This document shows positions 1-7,875 of a stretch of 45,322 nt of DNA, in pieces. The translations under genes were made by a program, and so were the position numbers. Source of the DNA: Roseovarius gahaiensis (GTDB taxonomy: Bacteria; Pseudomonadota; Alphaproteobacteria; Rhodobacterales; Rhodobacteraceae); contig NZ_JAAORB010000024.1 of NCBI RefSeq assembly GCF_011601345.1, positions 1 through 45,322 on the forward strand, read 5' to 3'. The number at the start of each line of letters is the position of its first letter. Positions within the stretch are counted from its first letter, which is position 1. The notes beneath the pieces are model-generated. The model was not told the DNA's origin and ran no database searches. It worked only from the letters and a program-made list of their open reading frames with translations.

Positions 1-1
1 C

Positions 2-61
2 CTCTTCACCGACGAGGAATGCTACAACTTCTTCAAGGCAGCAGGATACAAAACCGATTAA
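2..61 (+). pseudogene. IS630-family transposase C-terminal fragment
   Basis: The window opens inside a reading frame that ends with TDEECYNFFKAAGY followed by KTD and a TAA stop. This ending (ECxNFFxxAGY) is typical of the last residues of IS630-type DDE transposases. Only about 19 codons are visible, so whether the upstream part is intact cannot be judged. Family assignment rests on this short tail alone. Confidence 0.55.
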
Positions 62-94
62 ACGCGACACGCTCTAATAATCCAATTCTGGAAT

Positions 95-406
95 TCAGGC
101 GTCTTCCAGATAATCAAGGAATAATTCTTCAATAATTGAATATTTTGCATGCTTTTCGAGCCATTTGATAGTCGCGTTGACAGACATTGGCGTGAGTTTG
201 CATGACCCTTCCTTGTTTCCATCTCCTAAATCTACCGCGTAATGGGATATTGGGCCACCTTCGCCTTTTAAGAACCAAGCGCCATTCTTTGATTGATAAA
301 GAATTTCTTCGTACCAAGAAATATTGTTTCGATTACTATGACGAACATTGGTGATTTCTTGAGATTTTTCCGTATCGTAGATTTTTCTATTTGAAATGAT
401 TTTCAT
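95..406 (-). CDS. Small hypothetical protein of a Gram-positive-like family
   Basis: A 103-residue protein starting at an ATG preceded by AGAGGT in an AT-rich leader. It opens with MKIISNRKIYDTEKSQEI and carries an EEILYQSKNGAWFLKGEGGP segment. The order 'K-IYDTE ... EE-LY-(S/T)K-G-WFL-G-GGP' is, from memory, a small uncharacterised family common in Firmicutes and their mobile elements. No signal peptide, membrane segment or enzyme motif is visible, so no function is assigned. The gene and about 200 bp upstream are clearly more AT-rich than the rest of the window, which suggests acquisition by transfer. It lies between IS630 and IS21 remnants. That it is a real gene is fairly likely; the family link is from recall. 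Confidence 0.6.
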   Translation of the reverse strand: MKIISNRKIYDTEKSQEITNVRHSNRNNISWYEEILYQSKNGAWFLKGEGGPISHYAVDLGDGNKEGSCKLTPMSVNATIKWLEKHAKYSIIEELFLDYLEDA

Positions 407-629
407 TTTTACCTCTTTTTCAAAATGTCCAATTACAAACTTAAAGCTTTAATATTTAAGGAAAATTAAAAAAAACACCAACTCTACAAAATACCTCAAA
501 AAAATTTAAGGCAGAAAACCTATGAAAAAATCTCAATTCAGGCTTCTTCAAAACTTTCAGAGTTTTCACTGTTTCGGTTGGCTTTGGTGGTTTGTAACCG
601 GCCCATTGTTACCGCGGCCATCAGGCAGC
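407..629. other. AT-rich non-coding stretch
   Basis: No plausible gene is seen. The first 130 bp are AT-rich and probably hold the promoter of the minus-strand orphan gene. The rest is short sequence between that gene and the IS21 remnant. Confidence 0.4.
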
Positions 630-895
630 TGTAATCGCCGGACGTAATCCCCCCAAAACTGCCGTTTAAATTTTCCCCAGTCGTGAGCGTCAGGGGCAAT
701 TCTGAACTCCAATTATTTGGAATTGTCGCTGGCGCGGGACATGAGGCCTGATGCCCTGGAACGAGGAACTGACAGGGGCAGATAGGTGAAAGGACTGAGG
801 GAGATCGTTTTGATCTATGTTTTGAAGAAGCAGTGCCTGAGTTTGTCTGCGATTGCGCGTAAGGTTGACTGTGACCGGAAGACGGTGCGCAAGAA
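630..895 (+). mobile_element. IS21-family left end with istA start (remnant)
   Basis: The segment starting TGTAATCGCCGGACGTAATC and running through a GTG start at 786 matches, with many substitutions, the inverted sequence at about 37844-37580. The frame reads KGLREIVLIYVLKKQ...ARKVDCDRKTVRK, which is the N-terminal helix-turn-helix of IS21 IstA ('[20 protein letters not shown]'). It stops being IstA-like after about 37 codons, where IS3 sequence takes over. This is an IS end with a truncated gene and cannot transpose by itself. Confidence 0.65.
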
Positions 896-1727
896 GAGGG
901 TAGGTAAGCCGCCCTCAGTCTCTTGGGGACTGATGAAACAGATCGGCATCCGTGGTGCCGTGCGCGGCAAGGTGGTCAAAACAACCGTCCCTGACACATC
1001 AGCACCTTGTCCGCGCGACAAGGTGAACCGCGTTTTCCGGGCACCGGCCCCAAACCTTCTCTGGGTCAGTGATTTTACTTACGTGTCGACATGGCAGGGT
1101 TTTGTCTATGTGGCTTTTGTCATCGACACATTCGCTGATCGCATCGTCGGATGGCGGGTCTCTCGGTCTGCCAAAACTGACTTTGTTCTCGATGCCCTTG
1201 AACAGGCCCTGCATGATCGACGGCCGGTCCAAAAGAGCGGATTGGTTCATCATTCGGATCGCGGCGGGCAATATTTGTCCATTCGTTACACCGAGCGTTT
1301 GGCCGAAGCCGGGATCGAGCCGTCAGTCGGCAGCGTTGGGGACTCGTACAAGCCAATGCCGCCATCTACCGTGTGGCCATTGTGCGCTTACGCGACGATG
1401 AGAGAACCAAAGCCTATGCTGCTCGACGAACTTCGGAAGGCAAAACACGGCGGGAAATCGTGCGCTGCATCAAGCGGTACATCGTGCGCGAAATCTACCG
1501 CGCTCTGTGCCTGCCGCCAACCAAGGCCGGCCACGCTTGACAAACATAGGAGCTTCAACGCCCTCGCTGAGACGATTAACGGTCTCTACAAAACCGAGCT
1601 GGTCCACCGCCAGGGTCCATGGCGCAACATGCAAGATCTGGAAATGGCCACCCTTGGATGGGTCGATTGGTTCAACCACAGACGCCTGCTTGGCCCCATC
1701 GGAAACATCCCGCCGGCTTGCTCCTAA
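786..1727 (+). pseudogene. Mosaic transposase ORF: IstA start, IS3 OrfB, IS110 insert, IS3 OrfB end
   Basis: This 313-codon open frame joins pieces of three IS families. Codons 1-37 are an IS21 IstA start. From about codon 48 (MKQIGIRGAVRGKVVKTTVP) to GDSY at 1349 it is the IS3-family OrfB integrase core, with LLWVSDFTYV and HHSDRGGQYLSIRY carrying two of the DDE acidic residues. Bases 1350-1556 are an IS110 C-terminus read out of frame. At 1557 the IS3 protein resumes exactly at NALAETINGLYKTELVHRQG and ends WVDWFNHRRLLGPIGNIPPA. The intact IS3 protein would read GDSY-D-NALAE, so the insert sits beside the third acidic residue. The frame stays open by chance, and a working enzyme is very unlikely. 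Confidence 0.75.
1350..1556 (+). mobile_element. IS110-family transposase C-terminal fragment inserted in IS3
   Basis: Read in its own frame this segment gives QANAAIYRVAIVRLRDDERT, then AYAARRTSEGKTRREIVRCI and KRYIVREIY, and in another frame RLTNIGAS. These are hallmarks of the IS110-group C-terminus (IYR-(V/I)-VR-R-D-RT--YAARRT-EG-(S/T)(K/R)-EI-RC-KRY-ARE-Y). No IS110 N-terminus or RuvC-like domain is present, so it is a fragment. It lies inside the IS3 gene without the rest of an element, evidence of recombination or deletion after insertion. Confidence 0.7.
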
Positions 1728-1877
1728 ATCTGGCGCAAGTTCTCGATCCGGGTCACGCCGGAGCCGTTGAAGTTATGGGGGTAGCAAAGGATGTCGGCTT
1801 CAACACCCACACCGAAGCCGAAACTTTGGCCCTCAGCGGCGCATCGACAAATCACTTGCAGGGGAAGGCAGTTCATA

Positions 1878-1945
1878 CATGCCCCCGGGATCGAGGCCGC
1901 AAAGATCAACGGTGTCGAGCCATTCGCCTATTTCACCTGTATACG
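1878..1945 (+). pseudogene. IS66-family transposase C-terminal remnant
   Basis: The frame reads GIEAAKINGVEPFAYFT, resembling the IS66 TnpC C-terminal motif 'LIETAKANG(V/I)EPYAYL'. Only about 20 residues match. The rest of 1728-1999 has no recognisable coding content. A second, larger IS66 fragment is at 37845-38138. Confidence 0.4.
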
Positions 1946-1999
1946 GCCTATTTTTTCCATTGCAGGCTTGGACGCGGCCGGGCTGTACCAACTTTGGAA

Positions 2000-2019
2000 A
2001 TTATGTAGCTACTGCAAAT
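2000..2019 (+). repeat. Left terminal inverted repeat of the IS1595-type element
   Basis: ATTATGTAGCTACTGCAAAT. It lies in a longer 46-bp block (1994-2039) that recurs at 42991-43036 in the same orientation with two differences, and is inverted relative to 3435-3454. Confidence 0.7.
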
Positions 2020-2945
2020 GCAGCATCCAGGGTATTTCGGGGTCCATCTGACCTCCCTTTCAGAAGTGCCGAGTGGCGCTTCCAATAAGGATTGGTCGGC
2101 CTTGGGGCCGAGGCGCTCTCCCTCGCGCCTGGCGGCACCTTCTTCGACGCGCGTCTCGACTTCGAGACCGCTCCAAAGGCACCTCTGCGCTCATCGAAAC
2201 GCCGGACGATGTCGCGGAGCATGAAGCTCCGTGTCCGGGGTGACGACGAGGCCTTACGGGGACGTCTCCGTCCGGCGGGCGAGGTCGCACCAGCGGGAGC
2301 GGAACGTCCGTCCCCCTTGGCCGTCTCGGGGTCCACCGGCTGCCCGGGGTCCGCGCCAGATATACTGACCGCTATATTCCGGGCACCGTTCACATCCGCA
2401 TGCAACTTTCTGCCGCAATGGCGACAGTGGAATTTCTCCGAGCCGGGTTTACGGTTTTTCGCATCGACATAACCGCATTCGGAACAGGTCTTTGTCGTAT
2501 AGGTGGGCTCCACTTTCCACTTCATGGATCTCGATGCCATAACGCGCGTTGAGGTCGGCCAGCTTCTTCGCGACCGTCCCGCGACCGCAATTGGTCATCA
2601 GCCGGTTCATCCGGCGCGAGAAGCCGGAGCCGCGGAAGTCGAGCTTCTCGACGGCCAGCACACGGGGCCAGTGCAGCCACTGCGTGGTTCAGAACCCGGT
2701 TGACCTCTGTGTCGATGATCGACCGCAGGCGCACCACCAGCGCGGCGCAGAGCGCGCTGTCGCGGGGCTTTCTGCCGGCCCTCTGCATCCGTGCCGCCTC
2801 GGCCGCCGCGCATTTGGCGACCGGCTCGATCTTGTCGCGAAAGTTCCGGCCCAGCAGATCGCCGTGATTGCTGGCAAAGAGCGTAAGCACACCGAAGTCC
2901 AGTGAGAGGATTTCGGTCAGGGGATGATACGCCGCCCCGGAGACG
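2001..2945 (-). pseudogene. tnpB: TnpB (IS605-type OrfB) nuclease, frameshifted
   Basis: Three minus-strand frames together give the C-terminal half of TnpB. Near 2930-2890, LTEILSLDFGVLTLFAS carries the RuvC-I Asp. Near 2661, VLAVEKLDFRGSGFSRRMNR carries the RuvC-II Glu. In the frame starting at 2540, KTCSECGY...FHCRHCGRKLHADVNGARNI contains the CxxC/CxxC zinc finger and the RuvC-III Asp. Two frameshifts separate these parts and the N-terminal half is missing, so it cannot make an active nuclease. After GARNI the frame runs about 120 codons of low-complexity sequence to the IS end; in intact elements the guide RNA overlaps the 3' end of tnpB, and this tail may be its relic. It abuts the IS1595 transposase gene. 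Confidence 0.75.
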
Positions 2946-3396
2946 TCAGTGCAGCGCCAAGGCGCGCCAGCAGATCGCTCTCACGCAGGGAGCGCCGGAA
3001 TGCGAGATCGCCAAGATACCGGTCCAGGTGCTTGCGGCTAATCCAGTGATGCACGCCAAGGACCATTCTGCGCAGATCCGCGTGACAACTCTCGGCGGTA
3101 TTCACGTGGACCGAAGTGCCGTCGGCATCGGTGCGCGCAAACTCTTTGGTGGAGTGCGTCACTGATCTCCTATGCGTACCCAGTACCGAATAAGCGGGAA
3201 GCGCTTCCGTCATGAAGGTGCCCACTGTCTTGACCAAGGCCCTGGCGGCCAGGCCGATATCCGTCTGCCCATGGCTGGCGATGACCCGGATCCCTTCGCG
3301 CCAGCGGAGCCGTTCGGCAAATGCGATCGCGTCAGCCTCTGTGGCTGTCCGTCGAGATATATCGGAAAATGTGAAACGGGGTTTTGATACGGGCAT
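2917..3396 (-). pseudogene. IS1595 (ISXO2-like) transposase, internally deleted
   Basis: The start, MPVSKPRFTFSDISRRTATE...AIAFAERLRWREG, resembles the ISXO2/IS1595 N-terminus just before its zinc ribbon. The frame then jumps to a C-terminal part: VNTAESCHADLRRMVLGVHH, then WISRKHLDRYLGDLAFRR, matching the IS1595 ending 'VHTNTVEGFFSxxKRGxxGVYHxxxxKHLxRYLxEFxFRxN'. The zinc ribbon and much of the DDE core are missing (160 residues against roughly 300), so the enzyme is dead. The protein ends at 2917, directly beside the tnpB remnant. Confidence 0.7.
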
Positions 3397-3434
3397 ACTT
3401 GCCAGATTGGCTTATAACCCTGAAAGGGAAGTAG

Positions 3435-3454
3435 ATTTGCAGTAGATACATAAT
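3435..3454 (-). repeat. Right terminal inverted repeat of the IS1595-type element
   Basis: On the minus strand this reads ATTATGTATCTACTGCAAAT, one base different from the left repeat at 2000-2019. It lies about 40 bp upstream of the transposase start, the usual position of an IS1595 left end. Confidence 0.65.
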
Positions 3455-3555
3455 GCCGCCAACCTTTATTTTGCCGCTGTCATTGAAGCGATATTCCAAG
3501 CGAGACTGGGTATCTCAAATCCCCTGTACGCGCCAATTATGCGTATCGTCTCGCA

Positions 3556-4950
3556 TCAGATTGGATTGGAAACGCCGACCGGATTGCTTGCTGCGGCTAT
3601 ATCCTTCCCGGCGGCTAGAAGGATGTCCTCGCGGAAGCGGGGGCCGATCAGTTGCACGCCCACGGGGCGGCCTTTGGCTTCTCCTGTTGGGACCGCCAGC
3701 CCCGGCATGCCGATTGCTGCAAGGGCTCGTTGCGTCAACTGCGCCTCAAATACGCGTTTAAAGCTCTCTTCGGATTGAACATCGAGTTGCTGGTCGAACG
3801 GCAATTCTCCCGAGATGGGGCATAGCAGGACAGGATAATCGGATAAAAAGACCTGCCACTCCCGAACAAGGCTCGCACGCGCCTGCAAGGCCTGCATCAG
3901 AGACTCGAACCCAACCTCGCCGGCATCCTCGGACATTTGTGCGAATACGAATTTCGCGTCCGCTTCATCCTCTTGGGCCACCATGTCGGCAGCGCCGAAC
4001 TGCATTTCAGCCATCCAGAGACATGCGTTGATGTCTGCAGCGCGGCGCATTGGCGGGCAGCTTACCTCCTCAACGTCCCAGCCCGCCTGCCGAAGCCGGT
4101 CGGCCGCATCATGCAGAGCCATGGCCACGTCGTCACTGACCATCATGCCATCCGGAGCAAGCGTCAGCGCGGCTTTCTTTGGAAAGCTTGCCGTGTCTTC
4201 AGGCTCTGGGACATACCACGGGTCTCGCGGATCAGGCATCGACATGGCTTTAAAGGCAATTTCAAGATCATCGATGCTTCGCGTGATCGGACCCGAGACA
4301 GCCATGAATTGCGCGCCAATAAAGCGTTCAGGCGCACTGGAATTATACGCCGGCACCCGGCCGGTGGTAGGTCGAAGCCCATGCAAGCCACAGGCATAGG
4401 CGGGATAGCGGATGGACCCAGCGATATCAGTGCCGTGTCCGATGGCGCAAATTCCGGACGCAACTGCCGCAGCAGCTCCGCCCGATGAACCGCCGGGCGT
4501 GATCAGCCGGTTTCGCGGGTTGAGCGTCTGACCGTGCAGTGCATTTTTGGTGAACCAGCGCAGGGAAAAGGCAGGCGTGTTTGTACGCCCAATAATGATG
4601 CCGCCTGCCTTGCGGATATTTGATACGACTGGACTGTCCAGGGTTGCGATATGATTGGCCAGAAGCCTAAGACCGTTTGTCGTGGCCTGACCTTTCTGGT
4701 CGACATTGACCTTGATCGTGACTGGCACGCCGCAAAGCGGCCCCAGATGCTCGCCGCGATCAAGCGCGGCATCGACTTGCCTAGCAGCCTCAAGCGCCTC
4801 CTCCGGGAATTCCTGCACCACGGCATTAATCGCCGGGTTGACAGCATCAAGCCGGTCGAGATGGGCCTGTGCCACCTCAACTGCCGAAATACGCCGTGCC
4901 CTGACCTCTGCCGCAATTTGCGTTGCCGTCCATTCCCAGATGTTCGCCAT
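3556..4950 (-). CDS. Amidase signature family hydrolase
   Basis: An intact 464-residue amidase-signature enzyme that hydrolyses an amide bond (acyl-amide or carbamoyl substrate; specificity not readable). The Lys-cisSer-Ser catalytic triad is complete: Lys80 in GVPVTIKVN, Ser155 in TPGGSSGGAAAAV, and Ser179 in GTDIAGSIRYPA. The C-terminus (GLAVPTGEAKGRPVGVQLIG) is the normal family ending. There is no signal peptide, so it is cytoplasmic. ATG at 4950 is preceded by GAAGGG-like sequence a few bases upstream. It stands alone between IS remnants; two other amide hydrolases (the formamidase copies) lie in the same island, so the region may serve nitrogen scavenging, which is inference. Whether it is a GatA subunit is doubtful because no gatB or gatC is nearby. 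Confidence 0.9.
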   Translation of the reverse strand: MANIWEWTATQIAAEVRARRISAVEVAQAHLDRLDAVNPAINAVVQEFPEEALEAARQVDAALDRGEHLGPLCGVPVTIKVNVDQKGQATTNGLRLLANHIATLDSPVVSNIRKAGGIIIGRTNTPAFSLRWFTKNALHGQTLNPRNRLITPGGSSGGAAAAVASGICAIGHGTDIAGSIRYPAYACGLHGLRPTTGRVPAYNSSAPERFIGAQFMAVSGPITRSIDDLEIAFKAMSMPDPRDPWYVPEPEDTASFPKKAALTLAPDGMMVSDDVAMALHDAADRLRQAGWDVEEVSCPPMRRAADINACLWMAEMQFGAADMVAQEDEADAKFVFAQMSEDAGEVGFESLMQALQARASLVREWQVFLSDYPVLLCPISGELPFDQQLDVQSEESFKRVFEAQLTQRALAAIGMPGLAVPTGEAKGRPVGVQLIGPRFREDILLAAGKDIAAASNPVGVSNPI

Positions 4951-5252
4951 GTTTCAACCCTTCTTGCGCCATTCATATTTTTTAGGGTGACGGGCTTTGT
5001 TTGTCGACACAATCAGCCAGCAGCGGATCTGCTTGAGCAATTCCAGCTCAAGGCCACGTTTGGGGCTATCGTTGAAGGGCACCAAAAGCCAGACCGATGG
5101 CCTCCTCCCATGCGCTTGAACCCGTCAAACTGAAATGCTGTGCCCTGCCGCCAGCGCTTGCGCATCAAACCTACCCAAAATCAGCGCCCCGCGTGGATCG
5201 TCAAGCACGCGATTCCAGTAGCGCGGTTCATCTAAAACATGTCAGCTGTGCC
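4951..5252. other. No confident gene upstream of the amidase
   Basis: The minus strand has a short readable stretch (EPRYWNRVLDDPRGALILGR) that looks like decayed coding sequence of an upstream neighbour, but stops and frame changes interrupt it and I do not recognise a family. Confidence 0.3.
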
Positions 5253-5659
5253 GGACGGATACGGCGACACCCGAGGACCTGGGATCGTATCAGTTGAAAA
5301 TGACCGGGGACTGGGTTTCGGCCAGCACCTTCAACGTGCGTGAAGAGATGAAACGCTTCATGCAATTCCACCGCAAGCTGCCTATTGTGCTCAGCATCGC
5401 AGAGGTGGCCGGCTTGTTGGCCGCCGTTCCCGGCCCCGGGCTCAAGTATCGCGCCGCCCTCGGCACAAGCTACGGTGCTGGGCTGCGCGCCTCCGAGGTG
5501 CGCAATCTCAAGGTCAATGACATCGTGCCAAAGGCGCGTCTCCGACACGACAGCGACCGGATGCTGATCCATGTCGATGATGGTAGGCTTCCAGTATTCC
5601 GCCGGATAGGCGAGCGCACGCAGGGCTTGGCCGACGACAAAGAGCAGGATTTTTCGTAG
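5253..5659 (+). pseudogene. Tyrosine integrase fragment (N-terminal and early catalytic part)
   Basis: The frame reads TDTATPEDLGSYQLKMTGDW, then, after a gap in the normal sequence, REEMKRFMQFHRKLPIVLSI and AEVAGLLAAVPGPGLKYRAA followed by YGAGLRASEVRNLKVNDI. This is the SAM-like core-binding domain plus the first catalytic Arg region (GAGLRASE) of phage-type integrases found in alphaproteobacterial IS-associated cassettes. The remaining catalytic residues (K, HxxR, H/W, Y) are absent and the frame ends at 5659. A second, different N-terminal fragment of the same family lies in opposite orientation at 7613-7875. The two flank hipBA module 1. Confidence 0.7.
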
Positions 5660-5675
5660 AGCCAACCCATAGACA

Positions 5676-5785
5676 TGTTCATTTAAGTGAACATTTAATG
5701 GCCTAACGTCCATTAAAATGAACATCACTTTGACAAGATGATGTCTGTTCGTGTATGATGTCTAATCATCTGAACACGAAGATGC
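5676..5785 (+). promoter_or_regulatory. Promoter and operators of hipBA module 1
   Basis: A consensus-like promoter TTGACA (5730-5735), 18-bp spacer, TATGAT (5754-5759) lies upstream of hipB. Three inverted repeats surround it: TGTTCA-N6-TGAACA (5676-5693), TTTAATGG-N8-CCATTAAA (5694-5717), and TTCGTGT...ACACGAA (5748-5754/5774-5780) covering the -10 region. GTTCATTTAA recurs at 5677 and about 5790. The arrangement suits autorepression by HipB, as in E. coli hipBA; which repeat is bound is inference. Confidence 0.6.
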
Positions 5786-5822
5786 TTCGCGTTCATTTAA
5801 CCAGACAAAAGGCAGGTGCGCC

Positions 5823-6155
5823 ATGAAGCGCAAGAGAAGTTACTCCCGCGTGACCCGCCAGGCGCTTTCGCTCCTTGGCAAGCTGATCCGTGTCGGGCGC
5901 ACAGAACGGGAGATGACGGCACAGGAACTGGCCGATCGTGCAGGCATCAGCCGCACGACACTCTACAACATCGAAAAAGGCGAGTCCGGCCCGGAGATTG
6001 GCACGGTTTTTGAGGTTGCCGCGATCGTCGGTGTGCGCCTGTTCGAGTATGACGAGCGCACGCTGCAGATGCACAATGCCCGCCTTGACGAGAAGCTCAC
6101 GCTGCTCCCGAAATCCGTCCGTCCGTCCGTGAAGGAGGTCGATGATGACTTCTAA
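5823..6155 (+). CDS. hipB: HipB-type antitoxin, module 1
   Basis: A 110-residue XRE-family helix-turn-helix protein. The HTH (ELADRAGISRTTLYNIEKGESGP) lies at about residues 39-61, followed by EIGTVFEVAAIVGVRLF, the usual fourth and fifth helices. The C-terminal tail of about 35 residues is charged. It directly precedes hipA and overlaps it, the standard antitoxin-first order. Expected roles are to bind and neutralise HipA and to repress the promoter at 5730-5759. The C-terminal coding sequence doubles as a strong ribosome binding site (AAGGAGGT) for hipA. Confidence 0.85.
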   Translation: MKRKRSYSRVTRQALSLLGKLIRVGRTEREMTAQELADRAGISRTTLYNIEKGESGPEIGTVFEVAAIVGVRLFEYDERTLQMHNARLDEKLTLLPKSVRPSVKEVDDDF

Positions 6156-7458
6156 GACGGATGCGAGCGAAGCCTATGTCTGGATTTGGTTGCCGGAAGA
6201 GACCGAACCGGTTGTGGCCGGACGGCTCACGCAGGATGGTGACCGCCTACTCTTCACCTATGGCGCCAGCTATCGGGAGCGCAACGACGCGATCCCTATT
6301 TATGAACCAGAGCTCCCGCTTCAGCGCGGCACAATTGCCCCGAAGCCAGGGCTTTCGATGCCAAGCTGCATTCGGGACGGCTCGCCGGATGCCTGGGGGC
6401 GGCGCGTTATCATCAACCGCCTGACCGGCGCCAAACCCGATGCGGCGGGCGTACCGGACATCAGCGAACTCACCTATCTGCTGCAATCCGGCTCCGACCG
6501 GATCGGTGCCCTCGATTTTCAGGCCTCGTCGAAAGACTACGAACCGCGCCTTGCGGCAGAAGCCTCATTCGAGGAGTTGCTAGCGGCAGCCGAGCGCATC
6601 GAAAAAGGCTTGCCGCTCACCCCTGCACTCGATCAGGCGCTTAACCATGGCACGTCGATTGGTGGGGCGCGCCCCAAGGCGCTGATCGATGGCGATGATA
6701 AGAAATTCATTGCCAAGTTCTCATCGAGCGCTGACACGCATAGCGTTGTGAAGGCTGAATTCATTGCCATGAAGCTGGCGGCAGCCTGCGGCCTGAACAC
6801 TGCGCCGGTATCGCTCACCCATGCCGCTGGCAAAGATGTCCTGCTTATCGAGCGCTTTGACCGCGAAAAGATCGCGGCAGGCTGGACGCGCCGCGCGATG
6901 GTCTCGGCGCTGACCATGCTCGGCCTTGATGAAATGATGGCGCGCTACGCGTCATACGAAGACCTCGCAGAACTGATCCGACATCGTTTTACAGACCCGA
7001 AAGATACGCTGAGAGAGCTTTACGCGCGGATTTGTTTTAACATCTTGTGCGGCAACACGGATGATCACGCGCGCAATCATGCCGCCTTCTGGGACGGCAA
7101 GGCGCTGACGCTGACGCCCGCCTATGACATCTGCCCGCAAGGCCGTGCGGGCGGTGAGGCCTCACAAGCAATGCTGATCAAGGGCGAAGCCCGCGCCAGC
7201 ACAATTGCCGTGTGCCTGGCAGTGGCAGCGGATTTCCATCTAGCGGAAGAAGACGCCGCATCACTGATCGAAACCCAGATCGCCACGATCGCCGAAAGCT
7301 GGCAGGCTGTCTGCGACGAATCCGCGCTGACCCCTGTCGATCAAAAACTCTTTGCAGGCCGTCAGTTCCTGAACCCGTACTGCATTGAAGGCCTCAGCGA
7401 AGAACACGCCACGCTGACTGCGCGGTTCCAGGATGCGCGTGCACAGATCGTCGGCTGA
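6145..7458 (+). CDS. hipA: HipA-family Ser/Thr kinase toxin, module 1
   Basis: A HipA-type kinase of 437 residues; the known members phosphorylate aminoacyl-tRNA synthetases and cause growth arrest. Counting from the alternative ATG at 6142, the flexible P-loop segment is TSIGGARPKA (171-180), the ATP lysine is in KKFIAKF, the catalytic loop is NTDDHARNH (Asp307) and the metal-binding Asp is in YDICP. Two ATGs are adjacent (6142 and 6145); AAGGAGGT is 2 nt from the first and 5 nt from the second, so the second is preferred. It overlaps hipB by 11 nt. The P-loop reads TSIGGARPK rather than the E. coli SVAGAQEK type, placing it in a different HipA branch from modules 2 and 3. All core residues are intact. 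Confidence 0.88.
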   Translation: MTSKTDASEAYVWIWLPEETEPVVAGRLTQDGDRLLFTYGASYRERNDAIPIYEPELPLQRGTIAPKPGLSMPSCIRDGSPDAWGRRVIINRLTGAKPDAAGVPDISELTYLLQSGSDRIGALDFQASSKDYEPRLAAEASFEELLAAAERIEKGLPLTPALDQALNHGTSIGGARPKALIDGDDKKFIAKFSSSADTHSVVKAEFIAMKLAAACGLNTAPVSLTHAAGKDVLLIERFDREKIAAGWTRRAMVSALTMLGLDEMMARYASYEDLAELIRHRFTDPKDTLRELYARICFNILCGNTDDHARNHAAFWDGKALTLTPAYDICPQGRAGGEASQAMLIKGEARASTIAVCLAVAADFHLAEEDAASLIETQIATIAESWQAVCDESALTPVDQKLFAGRQFLNPYCIEGLSEEHATLTARFQDARAQIVG

Positions 7459-7494
7459 TCGAACGCATGCGAGCAGCGGCTTGAATGAGAAGAC

Positions 7495-7612
7495 ATGACA
7501 GATTTCTACGCGGACCCCGATTATGAGGAGTGCCTTGTTATGGTCTTCGACGTGCTGGGGTTCAGAAACCTGCTGCACACACGCAGAGGCGCCGAAATCA
7601 GGGAACTGCTAT
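7495..7612 (+). pseudogene. Truncated start of an unrecognised gene downstream of hipA
   Basis: MTDFYADPDYEECLVMVFDV followed by LGFRNLLHTRRGAEIRELL begins 37 nt after hipA. The VMVFDVLGFRNLL pattern is reminiscent of the first beta strand of nucleotidyl-cyclase-like proteins ('VVFDILGFSN'), but too little remains to assign a family. At about 7610-7640 the frame runs into the inverted integrase fragment, so the gene is cut off after roughly 40 codons. It may once have been a third gene of the hipBA transcript. Confidence 0.4.
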
Positions 7613-7875
7613 CGACCTTCCGCCAAGTTTCCGAAGCAGAACCGCAGCGCCACGATCCGCACGTTGAAAGTCGATGGTGTGATCCCGTTTTCCGTCATGT
7701 GCAGCTTATACGCGCGCAGATCTTCCGGTGTGGCCGTGTCGGGTGACCGCCCAAGGAAGGCCGCGAAATCCTTGATCGCCCGGATGTGGGCCTTCTGGGC
7801 TTTGTCGCCCATGCCACTGATGCGCATGTCTTCGATCATCCGCTGGCGCAGCGGGCTTACTCTCTCCTCTGTCAT
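7613..7875 (-). pseudogene. Tyrosine integrase N-terminal fragment (second copy)
   Basis: Starts at ATG 7875 with GGGAGG upstream and reads MTEERVSPLRQRMIEDMRIS, then SPDTATPEDLRAYKLHMTEN, STFNVRIVALRFCFG, before leaving the family. This is the core-binding N-domain of the same integrase type as at 5253-5659. Both fragments contain the PEDLxxYxLxMT segment, so they are two copies and not one split gene. No catalytic domain is present. The IS3 element begins 14 bp upstream of its start codon. Confidence 0.7.

Larger units (their letters stand above)
2000..3454 (-). mobile_element. IS1595-type element bounded by 20-bp imperfect inverted repeats
   Basis: ATTATGTAGCTACTGCAAAT at 2000-2019 is the inverse of 3435-3454, with one mismatch (ATTATGTATCTACTGCAAAT on the minus strand). 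Both continue inward to a shared AGGGT. Between them, on the minus strand, lie an internally deleted IS1595 transposase beginning near the right end and a frameshifted tnpB. The 8 bp outside the two repeats do not match, so the original target duplication is lost or the ends have been rearranged. Another copy of the left end lies at 42997-43016. Confidence 0.55.

Noticed and set aside
2001..2945. Active TnpB with guide RNA
   Set aside because: Two frameshifts and loss of the N-terminal half.
5253..7875. One integrase gene split and inverted around hipBA 1
   Set aside because: Both fragments contain the same PEDL--Y-L-MT segment, so they come from two gene copies.
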